Origin: Acidobacteriota bacterium | GTDB taxonomy: Bacteria; Acidobacteriota; Vicinamibacteria; Vicinamibacterales; UBA2999 | Reading direction: 5' to 3' | DNA: 32,263 nt | NCBI GenBank assembly: GCA_016192845.1 | Contig: JACPTI010000073.1 | Span: forward strand, 1 to 32,263 | Shown: positions 19,195 to 27,678 of the stretch, piece after piece | How the letters are laid out: every line of letters begins with the position of its first letter | Position numbering within the stretch: the first letter of the stretch is position 1 | The notes under the pieces: model-generated | The model's database searches: none | What the model was told of the DNA's origin: nothing | Seen by the model: only the letters and a program-made list of their open reading frames with translations | Made by a program: the position numbers and the translations under genes

Positions 19195-19288
19195 AATGCC
19201 CAATGCTCAATGCTCAATGCTCAATGCCTGAGATCACGGCACGTCGCGTGTTAGGCATTGGGCATTGGGCATTGTGCATTTTGCATTT
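19195..19288. repeat. Inverted heptamer arrays at the start of the Omp85 gene
   Basis: The left arm has five heptamers at 19195, 19202, 19209, 19216 and 19223 (AATGCCC, AATGCTC three times, AATGCCT). The right arm has five at 19254, 19261, 19268, 19275 and 19282 (GGCATTG three times, TGCATTT twice), the inverse. The spacer is 24 nt. The left arm provides every candidate ATG after 19164. The right arm encodes the hydrophobic core of the signal peptide (GIGHWALCILHF). Confidence 0.95.
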
Positions 19289-22175
19289 CTCGCTGCCAGC
19301 GTTTGCGCAAACAGGTCCGCTCATCACCGACGTCCGAATCGAGCAGGAGGGGCGTCCCGTCGACGAGCGCCTGATTACCCGCCTCATCGAGACGACGCCC
19401 GGCGAGCGGCTGTCGATGCAGGAGGTGCGCGAGACGCTTTTGCACCTGACGAGCCTCAACCGCTTCGAGGACGTGCAGGTGCTGCAGGAGCCCGCAGGCG
19501 ACGGCGTGCGGCTGCGGTACGTGCTGTTTCCACTGCACCCGGTCGACCGCGTCGAGTTCCGCGGCGCGCTCGGCCTGCCCGAGCGCGAGATCCGTCGCGT
19601 CATCACGGAGCGCTTCGGGGCGGCGCCGCCGCCGGGGCGCGCGGACGAGGTCGCCGAGGCGCTCCGGGCGCTCTATCGCGACCGCGGCTATCCGGCGGCG
19701 CGGGTGACCCCGAGCGTCGAGGAGACGCACGCGCCCGACCGCGCCACGATGGTGTTCGACGTCACCGCCGGCGGGCGCGCCGCGATCGGACGCCTCGAGG
19801 TGGATGAGATCGACGGCCGCGACCGACGCGTCCCGGCCGGCGATATCGGCATCCGCGCCGGCGATCCGTACGACAATGCCGCCATCCTGGCGGCGCTCGA
19901 CCGGTACACGGCGGCCCTGCGCGCGCGCGGGTTCTACGAAGCGCGCGCGGTGCACACGCCGACGTTCGAGCCCGGTGGGACCGCCACCGTGCGCGTGACG
20001 ATCGATCGGGGCCCGCTGGTGATGGTGGCGTTCGCCGGTGACCCGCTGCCCGAGGCCGACCGCGACCGGCTGGTGCCGGTGCGCGCCGAGGGATCCGCCG
20101 ACGAAGATCTGCTCGAGGACGCGACCTTCGCGATCGAGGCCTACCTGCAGGCGCGCGGCTACCGCGACGCCGCCGCCGAGTACGCCCGCGACGAGCGCGA
20201 AGGCACGCTCACCATCACGTTCATGATCAGCCGGGGGCCGCGATACGTCGTCAACAGCGTCGCGATCGCGGGGAACGCGTCGGTCCCGCTGCCCGACCTG
20301 GAGCGGCTCGTGCAGATCGATCGCGGGCAGCCGTACATCCAGACGGCCGCAGCCGCGGCGGCCACCGCCATCCGCGACACGTACCGGGCGCTCGGCTTTA
20401 CGCGCACGACCGTGCAGATCGCGGTCACCGAGCTCGGCGCCTCCGAAGGGGCCGACCGCCTGCTCGCCGTGCGCTTCAACATCGCCGAGGGGCCGCGGAC
20501 GCTCGTCTCGTCGATCGCCTTCGCGGGGAACGACGTGCTGCCGGACGCGCAGCTGCACGCGCTGGTGGCCACCGCGCCCGGGCGCCCGTATTCCGAGATC
20601 GACGTCGCCGCCGCCCGCGACCGCATCGACCTCGAATACCGGAACCGCGGATACGAAAGCGTCGCCGTCGAGCCGGCCGTCTCGCTCGCGGAGAACGGCA
20701 CGCGCGCTGACATCCGCTTCGCCATCAGCGAGGGCCTGCAGGTGCTGGTCGACGACGTGATCATCGTCGGCAACGAGCGGACGAGCACGGAGACGATCGA
20801 GCGCGAGCTGCTGCTCCGGCCGGGCCAGCCGCTCGGCTTGTCGGCGCGCATCGAGAGCCAGCAGCGCCTGGCGGCGCTCGGCCTGTTCCGCCGCGTCGCG
20901 ATCGAGGAGCTGCGGCAGGGAGGCGGGCCGCGCCGCGACGTGCTCGTCCAGGTCGAGGAGGCGCCGCCGACGACGATCGACTACGGCGGCGGCGTGGAAG
21001 GGGGCACGCGGCTGCGGCCGACCGGTGAGAGCGGACAGGCCGAGGAGCGGTTCGAACTGGCGCCGCGCGGCTTCTTCCAGATCGGCCGCCGCAACCTGGG
21101 CGGCAAGAACCGCGCCGTCAACCTGTTCACGCGCGTCAGCCTGCGCGCGCGCGACACCGTCGTGTCGGACGGGGGCGTTCGTGTCGATCGCGCCTTCGAG
21201 GGCAGCTACGGCTTGAACGAGTACCGCGTGCTGACGACCTACCGCGAGCCGAGGGCGTTCGACGGCCCCGCCGACATGATGCTGACCGGGATCCTGGACC
21301 AGGCGATCCGCTCGAGCTTCAACTTCATCACGCGCGAGGCGCGCGCCGAGGCGGGACTGCGGCTGGGTGCGCGCTACAGCGTCGCGGGGCGCTACTCGTA
21401 CGAGCACACGCGCCTCTTCAACGAGCGCTTCACCGACGCCGAGAAGCCGCTCATCGACCGCGTATTCCCGCAGGTGCGCCTCTCGAAGTTCTCCGGCACG
21501 TTGATTCGCGACAGCCGCAACGACGTCATCGATGCCGACCGCGGGACGTTCCTCATCGCCGACACCGAGCTGGCCGCGCGCGTCGTCGGTTCCGAGGTCG
21601 GCTTCGTGAAGACGTTCCTGCAGGGGTTCACGTACCACCGGCTGCCGACCGCGCGGCGGACGGTGCTCGCGCTCGGCGCGCGCCTCGGCGCCGCGCACGG
21701 CCTCCGCCGGCCGGTGCCGCGCGTTGCCCCGGACGGCCGGCCGATTCTCGACGACGAAGAACGGCCCATTGTCGATGTTGTGCAGGACCTGCCGGCGAGC
21801 GAGCGGTTCTTCGCGGGCGGCGACACGACCGTGCGCGGCTTCTCGCTCGACCGGCTCGGCACCGACGCCACCATCAGCCCGACCGGGTTTCCGACCGGCG
21901 GCAACGGGCTGGTAGTCCTCAACGGCGAGCTCCGCGTCGCGCTGTTCGGCGGGCTCGGCGCGGTCGGATTCCTCGACGCCGGCAACGTCTTCCTGCGGGC
22001 GACCGACCTCGACTTCGGCAAGCTCCGCGCCGCAGCGGGATTCGGGTTCTTCTATCGGTCGCCGATCGGGCCGATCCGGTTGGATCTCGGGTTCAAGCTG
22101 GATCGCCGCGAGCTGTCGCCGGGACGCCTCGAACGGCGGAGCGTGCTGCATATTTCGTTCGGGCAGGCGTTCTGA
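19224..22175 (+). CDS. Omp85-family outer membrane assembly protein (BamA/TamA-like)
   Basis: From ATG 19224 the protein has 983 residues. A signal peptide has Arg-Arg at the N-terminus, a hydrophobic core GIGHWALCILHFSL and a likely cut after AFA. Next comes about 580 residues of repeated POTRA-like units (for example VRIEQEGRPVDERLITRLI and VAIAGNASVPLPDLERLV), more than TamA's three and probably more than BamA's five. The C-terminal beta-barrel (about 605-983) carries the Omp85 loop motif VRGF at about 869 and ends in Phe (HISFGQAF), the usual assembly signal. It inserts or exports outer-membrane proteins. With the TamB-like gene directly before it, a TAM-like role is likely, although a BamA role cannot be excluded. 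ATG at 19164 and 19203 are alternative starts. The stop overlaps the next ATG. Confidence 0.93.
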   Translation: MPEITARRVLGIGHWALCILHFSLPAFAQTGPLITDVRIEQEGRPVDERLITRLIETTPGERLSMQEVRETLLHLTSLNRFEDVQVLQEPAGDGVRLRYVLFPLHPVDRVEFRGALGLPEREIRRVITERFGAAPPPGRADEVAEALRALYRDRGYPAARVTPSVEETHAPDRATMVFDVTAGGRAAIGRLEVDEIDGRDRRVPAGDIGIRAGDPYDNAAILAALDRYTAALRARGFYEARAVHTPTFEPGGTATVRVTIDRGPLVMVAFAGDPLPEADRDRLVPVRAEGSADEDLLEDATFAIEAYLQARGYRDAAAEYARDEREGTLTITFMISRGPRYVVNSVAIAGNASVPLPDLERLVQIDRGQPYIQTAAAAAATAIRDTYRALGFTRTTVQIAVTELGASEGADRLLAVRFNIAEGPRTLVSSIAFAGNDVLPDAQLHALVATAPGRPYSEIDVAAARDRIDLEYRNRGYESVAVEPAVSLAENGTRADIRFAISEGLQVLVDDVIIVGNERTSTETIERELLLRPGQPLGLSARIESQQRLAALGLFRRVAIEELRQGGGPRRDVLVQVEEAPPTTIDYGGGVEGGTRLRPTGESGQAEERFELAPRGFFQIGRRNLGGKNRAVNLFTRVSLRARDTVVSDGGVRVDRAFEGSYGLNEYRVLTTYREPRAFDGPADMMLTGILDQAIRSSFNFITREARAEAGLRLGARYSVAGRYSYEHTRLFNERFTDAEKPLIDRVFPQVRLSKFSGTLIRDSRNDVIDADRGTFLIADTELAARVVGSEVGFVKTFLQGFTYHRLPTARRTVLALGARLGAAHGLRRPVPRVAPDGRPILDDEERPIVDVVQDLPASERFFAGGDTTVRGFSLDRLGTDATISPTGFPTGGNGLVVLNGELRVALFGGLGAVGFLDAGNVFLRATDLDFGKLRAAAGFGFFYRSPIGPIRLDLGFKLDRRELSPGRLERRSVLHISFGQAF

Positions 22176-22924
22176 TGAAAACCACTCCCACGAAACACCG
22201 AGACACCGAGACACCGAGTTTCTTCCAATGTAGCAAAGAAATGCCTCGGTGCCTCGGTGCCTCGGTGTTCTGTGGAGATGAACGGCGTTGGATGTGCCTG
22301 GTCGTTGCGACTGTTATAGGGTGCGTGCCGCCTCTGAGCGCTCAACAGCTCCTCGACCGAGTGGTCGCCCGCGTGAACGGGATCGCCATCACGCTGTCGG
22401 ACGTGAAGGCGGTGCTCGCGCTCGGCCTGGTAGACGTGCCGGCGGGCGCCGGCGAGGAGGTCGCCGTCGAGCGGCTCATCGACCGCCAGCTCGTGCTCGC
22501 GGAAGTGGCGCGATTCGCGCCGCCGGAGCCGTCGCCGGCGGCGGTGGCACGCGAAGTTGCGGCCATCACGGAACGGAGCGGCGGGCGCCTGGCCGCCATC
22601 ATGGAGGCCACCGGCCTCGACGAGGGGCGCCTCCGCGACATCGCGCGCGACAACCTGCGCATCGCGACATATCTCGATCAGCGCTTCGGGCCGACGGTCC
22701 AGCTGACGGAAGAAGAAGTGCTGCAGTACTACCGCATGCACCCGGAGGAGTTCACCCGCGACGGACGGCTGATGCCGTTTGTCGACGCGGACGAGCTCGC
22801 CCGCGAGCGGGCGGGCGCCGAGCGCCGCGCCGCCACCATTGCGCAGTGGATGCGTGACCTGCGCGGCCGCGCCGACATCGTCAAACCCCGAACACCGCCA
22901 CGCGGAGCACCTCGAGCGTATTGA
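22175..22924 (+). CDS. SurA N-terminal-like periplasmic chaperone, no PPIase domain
   Basis: The protein has up to 249 residues. A hydrophobic stretch, MCLVVATVIGCVPPLSA, at about 40-56 is the signal sequence. LLDRVVARVNGIAITLSDV then matches the start of SurA-type chaperones, followed by helical segments including VERLIDRQLVLAEVARF and VLQYYRMHPEEF. SurA-type proteins escort unfolded outer-membrane proteins to the Omp85 machine, and the gene directly follows an Omp85 gene. The parvulin PPIase domain is absent. ATG 22175 overlaps the Omp85 stop by one base, but octamer repeats occupy codons 7-31 and would give a very long n-region. ATG 22241 or ATG 22292 may be the real start. The last 44 nt overlap the convergent CPBP gene. 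Confidence 0.8.
   Translation: MKTTPTKHRDTETPSFFQCSKEMPRCLGASVFCGDERRWMCLVVATVIGCVPPLSAQQLLDRVVARVNGIAITLSDVKAVLALGLVDVPAGAGEEVAVERLIDRQLVLAEVARFAPPEPSPAAVAREVAAITERSGGRLAAIMEATGLDEGRLRDIARDNLRIATYLDQRFGPTVQLTEEEVLQYYRMHPEEFTRDGRLMPFVDADELARERAGAERRAATIAQWMRDLRGRADIVKPRTPPRGAPRAY
22195..22266. repeat. Inverted octamer arrays at the start of the SurA-like gene
   Basis: The left arm is three copies of ACACCGAG (22195, 22203, 22211). The right arm is three copies of GCCTCGGT (22243, 22251, 22259), the near inverse. The spacer is 24 nt, the same as at 19195-19288. The block lies between the coupled ATG at 22175 and the hydrophobic signal sequence. Confidence 0.92.
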
Positions 22925-23585
22925 ACCCGGCGTGGCTGACGAGCGGCGCGACGGTGCTTCGCCGCCGCAGGTAGAGGACCGCCCAGAACGCGCCGAGCAG
23001 GCCCGTCGTGATCACCGCGTCCCACCCCTGCACGATGTGCCCGAGCCCGAACCCGGCGCTCAGCACGACGACGCCGACCGTGGCGCCACCCAGGTGGCGC
23101 TCGAAGCGCTGGAGGAGAAACGCGCGCTGGAGCTCCTCGCGCACGCCGCCCGCCAGAATGGCGACCACCGTGAAGACCGCGGCGCTGCCGGGCGTCGCCG
23201 CCAGCTGCTCGAGCGGATTGGTCGGAACGTTGTGCAGCCACGGCGCCGCGACACGGAGCACGTTGAGCAGCACCACGACGAGCAGGAAGACGACCGGTAT
23301 GAGCAGCGCGCCGAGGCGCGCCTCGCGCCGGACGGGCCGGCCGCCGAGCCAGAGGGCGGCCATGGGCTCGCCGTGCGCCCGTGTGAGCGTCACCATCAGG
23401 CCGACGAGCAGCAATGTGTCGGCGACCGAGAGCGTGAGCACGAACGCCAGCGAAAGCTGTCCGGTCTCGTCCATCGGCGCCACCCCGCCGAGGCGCAGGA
23501 TCGCGCCGAGCAGGATCTGCGTCGGCAGGCTCGAGCACAGGATGATCTCCGCGACGGCGACGAGGCGCTGGTGGGGCGGCTCCAA
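22881..23585 (-). CDS. CPBP-family intramembrane metalloprotease
   Basis: The 234-residue integral membrane protein has about six hydrophobic segments. The CPBP (Abi/CAAX-like) motifs are all present: the Glu pair in REELQRAFLLQRF at about 150-160, His in FGLGHIVQGWDA at about 180-186, and SHAGFN near the C-terminus at about 216-221. Family members are intramembrane proteases that cleave prenylated or other membrane proteins, some linked to bacteriocin immunity. The substrate here is unknown. The frame opens with TTG at 23583-23585; no ATG occurs before residue 38, and starting there would remove the first membrane helix. It is convergent with the SurA-like gene (44-nt overlap) and divergent from the NtrC-type regulator. 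Confidence 0.88.
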   Translation of the reverse strand: MEPPHQRLVAVAEIILCSSLPTQILLGAILRLGGVAPMDETGQLSLAFVLTLSVADTLLLVGLMVTLTRAHGEPMAALWLGGRPVRREARLGALLIPVVFLLVVVLLNVLRVAAPWLHNVPTNPLEQLAATPGSAAVFTVVAILAGGVREELQRAFLLQRFERHLGGATVGVVVLSAGFGLGHIVQGWDAVITTGLLGAFWAVLYLRRRSTVAPLVSHAGFNTLEVLRVAVFGV

Positions 23586-23625
23586 TGGCTGTGGTAGACC
23601 CGTGTAAAAATGAATGACAGAGTAC

Positions 23626-23668
23626 CATCGGGGTCAGACCTGCGGTCAGACCCCGGGGTCTGACCCCG

Positions 23669-23671
<3 letters not shown>
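23626..23671. repeat. Palindrome ending in the regulator start codon
   Basis: CATCGGGGTCAGACC (23626-23640) and GGTCTGACCCCGATG (23657-23671) are exact inverse copies. Within the element, 23644-23665 is a perfect 22-bp palindrome, and GGTCAGACC is directly repeated at 23632 and 23644. The last three bases, ATG at 23669-23671, are the start codon of the NtrC-type gene. No separate Shine-Dalgarno is visible. The remaining 23586-23625 is AT-richer and probably holds the divergent promoters, though no clear -35/-10 pair was found. Confidence 0.95.
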
Positions 23672-25052
<1,381 letters not shown>

Positions 25053-25060
<8 letters not shown>

Positions 25061-26612
25061 GGTCCGCCTCGGGATCAAAGGGAAGCAGATCGCCGGCGTC
25101 ACGGCGATCGTCGGCGTGGCGGTGCTGGCGCTGAGCGGCCTGTACGTGACGCGCCTCGCCGGCGTCGTACTGCACGAGAGCCACGCGCGCGGCGAGCTCC
25201 TCTCGAACGCCATCCTGCACCGCGCCCGCGAGGTCGTGACCGGCGCGCCCGATCCGTACGCCGCGCTGCAGGACGATCCGGGGCTGCGCGCCATTCTCGA
25301 GGCGAGCCTGTACGGCGAGAGCGTCACCGGCGCGTCGATTCTCGATACCGCCGGCATTGTCATCGCCAGCAGCGACCCGACGCGCATCGGCCTGCGCCTC
25401 GAGGACCGGCCCGATCTGGCGGCGCTCGGGGGGGAGAGCGCGCTCGAGCAGCTGCGCGTGATCTATTCCCCGGAAGGACAGACGCTCGAGCTGCGGCAGC
25501 CGATGATGCTCGGCGACGAGGCGTTCGGCTCGATCCGGATTGGCGTTTCCACGCTGCTGATGCGTCAGGAGGTGAATACCGCGCTGCGCCCGGCGCTGCT
25601 GACGGCCGCCGTGGCGCTCGCGGTCGCCGTGCTGGTGGCCGGCCTGCTCGCCCAGCTGCTGCTGCGGCCGATCCACGTGCTGCGCGGCGGCCTGACGCGC
25701 CTCGGGAAAGGCGAGTTTGGCGTCACGCTCGACCTGCCGCCCGGCGACGAGTTCGGCGAGCTGGGGAGCTTCTTCAACGCGGTCAGCCGGCAGCTGTCGG
25801 CCGACCGCGCCGCGCAGGCGGATCAGAAGACGGAGCAGGTCGTGGCGTACTCGCGCAAGCTGGTGGCGCTCTGGCGCCTCACGGCCGGCATTGCCCACGA
25901 GGTGAAGAACCCGCTGAACGCGATGATGATCCACCTCGAGCTGCTGCGCACGAAGATTCGGAGCGGCGTACTCGAGGCGGCGCCGCAGCCGGTGGCCGCC
26001 TCGAGCGCCGCTCTCGGGCTGTCGGCGCCCGATCAGCCGATGACGAACCCCGCGCTCGAGGTCGCCCTCGAGCACGTGCACGTCATCGAGAGCGAGATCC
26101 GCCGGCTCGACGAGGTGGTGCAGGGCTTTCTGAAGTTCACGCGGCCCGAAGATCTGCGCCTGCAGGCGGTCAGCGTGCCGATGCTGTTCGAAGAAATTCT
26201 CCCGGTGATCGAACCCGAGGCGCAGACCAACCGCGTGAAGGTCGTGGTCGACGCGCCGGCGTCAGTGCCCGAGGTGCACGGCGACGCCGCCATGCTGCGA
26301 CAGGTGCTGCTCAACCTCGCGATCAACGCGTGCCAGGCGATGCCTGACGGCGGGACGCTGCGGCTGGTGGCGGCGCCGGGGCCTCGGCGCATGGTCGAGG
26401 TTCGGGTGGAGGACACGGGCGTAGGCATCCCGTCCGAGAACCTCGGAAAGATCTTTGACCTGTACTACACTACGAAGGATCATGGGACCGGGATCGGTCT
26501 CTCGATGGTGTACCGGATCGTTCAGATGCACGACGGCGAGCTCGAGGCGCAGTCGACGCCCGGCCGCGGCACCACGTTCCGGATCCTGCTGCCGCGGGTG
26601 AACGAAGCCTGA
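25053..26612 (+). CDS. Membrane sensor histidine kinase, NtrC-system partner
   Basis: The protein has 519 residues. TM1 is at about 12-36 (VTAIVGVAVLALSGLYVTRL) and TM2 at about 180-204, enclosing a periplasmic sensor domain of about 140 residues. A HAMP linker follows (LLLRPIHVLRGGLTRLGKGE). The phospho-accepting His is in LTAGIAHEVKNPLNAMM at about 281. The ATPase domain has the N-box LLNLAINACQAM, DTGVGIPSENLGKIFDLYYT and GTGIGLSMVYRI. An Ala/Pro-rich insertion of about 30 residues lies between the His helix and the second helix (AAPQPVAASSAALG), longer than usual. GTG 25053 overlaps the regulator gene by 8 nt, so the pair is translationally coupled. The signal is unknown. Confidence 0.94.
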
Positions 26613-26614
26613 CC

Positions 26615-27208
26615 ATGCACAAGTCACAAGTCGCAAGTCACAAGTCACAACCGACGGGACGTTGGGCCTTGAGCCTTGTGACTTGTGCCTTGCTCGCGGC
26701 GAGCGCCGGAGCATGTGCCAAGGCGCGAGCCGCGAGTGTCCCCGACGGCCCGCCGCTCCAGATGCCGGAGCCGCCGCAGCGCGTGCTGGCACCGGTCGAG
26801 GAGCCCGCGGCGGTGGCCGCGGAGCCGGCGCTCGAGCCGCCGCCGGTCGCGGCCGCGCCGCCCCCACGAACGCCCCCGCGTCCGGCACCCGAGCCCCGGC
26901 CGCAACCGGCGCCGCCGGCCGCCCCGGCGCCGCCGCCGCGCACGACCGAGACACGCGAACTCCGGCCCGCATCGCCCGCCACAGCCGCGGCCACCGAGCG
27001 CAGCGTGCGCGAGACGCTGGCGCGTGCCGCTCGCGACCTCGGCCGCGTCAACTACGATCGGCTGAGCGCCGACGGCCGCGCGCAGTACGAGCAGTCGAAG
27101 CGCTTCAGCACGCAGGCCGAGGAGGCGTTGCGCGAGCGCAACCTCGTCTTTGCCGCCACGCTCGCCGACAAGGCGGCCACGCTCGCGGCCGAGCTCCTGC
27201 AGCGGTAA
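26615..27208 (+). CDS. Proline-rich lipoprotein with helical C-terminus
   Basis: The protein has 197 residues. The N-terminus is encoded by heptamer repeats: HKSQVASHKSQ, then a hydrophobic core WALSLVTCALLAASAGA followed by Cys, a plausible lipobox. A long Pro/Ala/Glu-rich stretch (about 45-115) looks like a spacer through the periplasm. The C-terminal part, about 125-197, is predicted helical (SVRETLARAARDLGRVNYDRL, then ALRERNLVFAATLADKAATL). No family is recognised. ATG 26615 lies 2 nt after the kinase stop, so it may belong to the same signalling operon and could be a target or sensor partner. Confidence 0.75.
   Translation: MHKSQVASHKSQPTGRWALSLVTCALLAASAGACAKARAASVPDGPPLQMPEPPQRVLAPVEEPAAVAAEPALEPPPVAAAPPPRTPPRPAPEPRPQPAPPAAPAPPPRTTETRELRPASPATAAATERSVRETLARAARDLGRVNYDRLSADGRAQYEQSKRFSTQAEEALRERNLVFAATLADKAATLAAELLQR
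26618..26693. repeat. Inverted heptamer arrays coding the lipoprotein signal peptide
   Basis: The left arm has five heptamers at 26618, 26625, 26632, 26639 and 26646 (CACAAGT three times, with CGCAAGT and CACAACC variants). The right arm has four at 26666, 26673, 26680 and 26687 (GCCTTGA, GCCTTGT, GACTTGT, GCCTTGC), the degenerate inverse. The spacer is 13 nt. The left arm codes the Ser/Lys/His n-region and the right arm codes the hydrophobic core ALSLVTCAL. Confidence 0.93.
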
Positions 27209-27440
27209 CGCGTTACCCACCTCTCCGCCGGCCAGCCGGGCCGTTCGAAGCGACCATCACGAAAACCGGGACATTTCACTGAAGACGCAGATCGGTGGGG
27301 CTGGCACGCAGCCTGCTCCGGAGGGAAGGCAGCTCGAAAGTTTTCCTCGCCCCGCAGCGAAAGTGGCGGGGCTTTCCCGCAAGACACACCTGCCTGTGCA
27401 CCTGGGGGAGCGCCGAAAGGCGGCTCCTTCCTACTTTTCC
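27209..27440 (+). ncRNA. Candidate structured RNA downstream of the lipoprotein gene
   Basis: The stretch has no gene but several closely packed hairpins. They are GGCTG/CAGCC at 27299-27303/27309-27313, a TGC-TCC/GGA-GCA stem at about 27314-27331 with a GGAG loop, and GCCCCGC/GCGGGGC at 27349-27355/27366-27372. A last stem with a GAAA loop follows at 27407-27427. It could be a small RNA, a 3' UTR structure or an attenuator. It does not match the SRP, tmRNA or standard cobalamin riboswitch cores that I can recall. The promoter is not identified and the strand is a guess. Confidence 0.3.
27407..27440 (+). terminator. Terminator-like hairpin
   Basis: GGAGCGCC, a GAAA loop and GGC-G-GCTCC form an 8-bp stem with one bulged G at 27407-27427. 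A T/C-rich tail (TTCCTACTTTTCC) follows. It could end the kinase-lipoprotein transcript or the candidate RNA just upstream. Confidence 0.45.
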
Positions 27441-27446
27441 TATGGA

Positions 27447-27494
27447 ACAATAGATATTGCGCTTGCCCTAAGAAAAAAGCGCTAGATGTTGTGG
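27447..27494 (+). promoter_or_regulatory. Tandem NrdR-box-like sites
   Basis: Two 16-bp sites, ACAATAGATATTGCGC (27447-27462) and GCGCTAGATGTTGTGG (27479-27494), agree at 10 of 16 positions, including TAGAT and TTG. They are offset by 32 bp, about three helical turns. Tandem boxes with 31-32-bp centre spacing are how NrdR, the nucleotide-sensing repressor of ribonucleotide reductase genes, binds. They sit just before a TTGACA promoter of the reductase gene. The assignment rests on recall of the NrdR consensus. Confidence 0.65.
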
Positions 27495-27502
27495 TTTGGG
27501 TA

Positions 27503-27532
27503 TTGACAAAGGCGTCGGCTGAAGCGCATAGT
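27503..27532 (+). promoter_or_regulatory. Sigma-70-type promoter of the ribonucleotide reductase gene
   Basis: A consensus -35, TTGACA at 27503-27508, is followed after 18 bp by CATAGT at 27527-27532 (four of six matches to TATAAT). The predicted leader is about 140 nt. The promoter starts 8 bp after the second NrdR-like box, so binding there could block polymerase. Confidence 0.6.
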
Positions 27533-27638
27533 GACGCTCGCGCTTGGCGAGGTGAGGCCGGATCCTCCCAGCTTCCGGTTGATACGAAACGTTCCTCGGT
27601 TCGTCTCGAGCGCACCTCACAACACCCGTCACGGATGC

Positions 27639-27677
27639 GTTCTCCGGGGTGAGTGCATTCGTCGTTCGGAGGAGAAC
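27639..27677 (+). promoter_or_regulatory. Hairpin that could hide the reductase ribosome site
   Basis: GTTCTCC at 27639-27645 is the exact inverse of GGAGAAC at 27671-27677. The latter overlaps the strong Shine-Dalgarno GGAGGAG directly before ATG 27679. The 25-nt loop allows pairing, which would reduce translation initiation. No ligand-binding domain is recognised. Confidence 0.35.
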
Positions 27678-27678
27678 C

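Noticed and set aside
14216..19210. A 1664-codon open frame on the minus strand across the TamB-like gene
   Set aside because: Its translation is a low-complexity Arg/Ala/Asp/His/Val mix with no domain. It arises because GC-rich third positions suppress stops antisense to a real gene.
27299..27335. Signal recognition particle RNA
   Set aside because: TCCGGAGGGA resembles the apical loop, but the GGAA tetraloop and the conserved symmetric loop are not matched.
27290..27440. Cobalamin riboswitch controlling the B12-dependent reductase
   Set aside because: The conserved GGTG..A..CC and CCCGCNACTGT core is missing, and a good promoter lies between this stretch and the gene.
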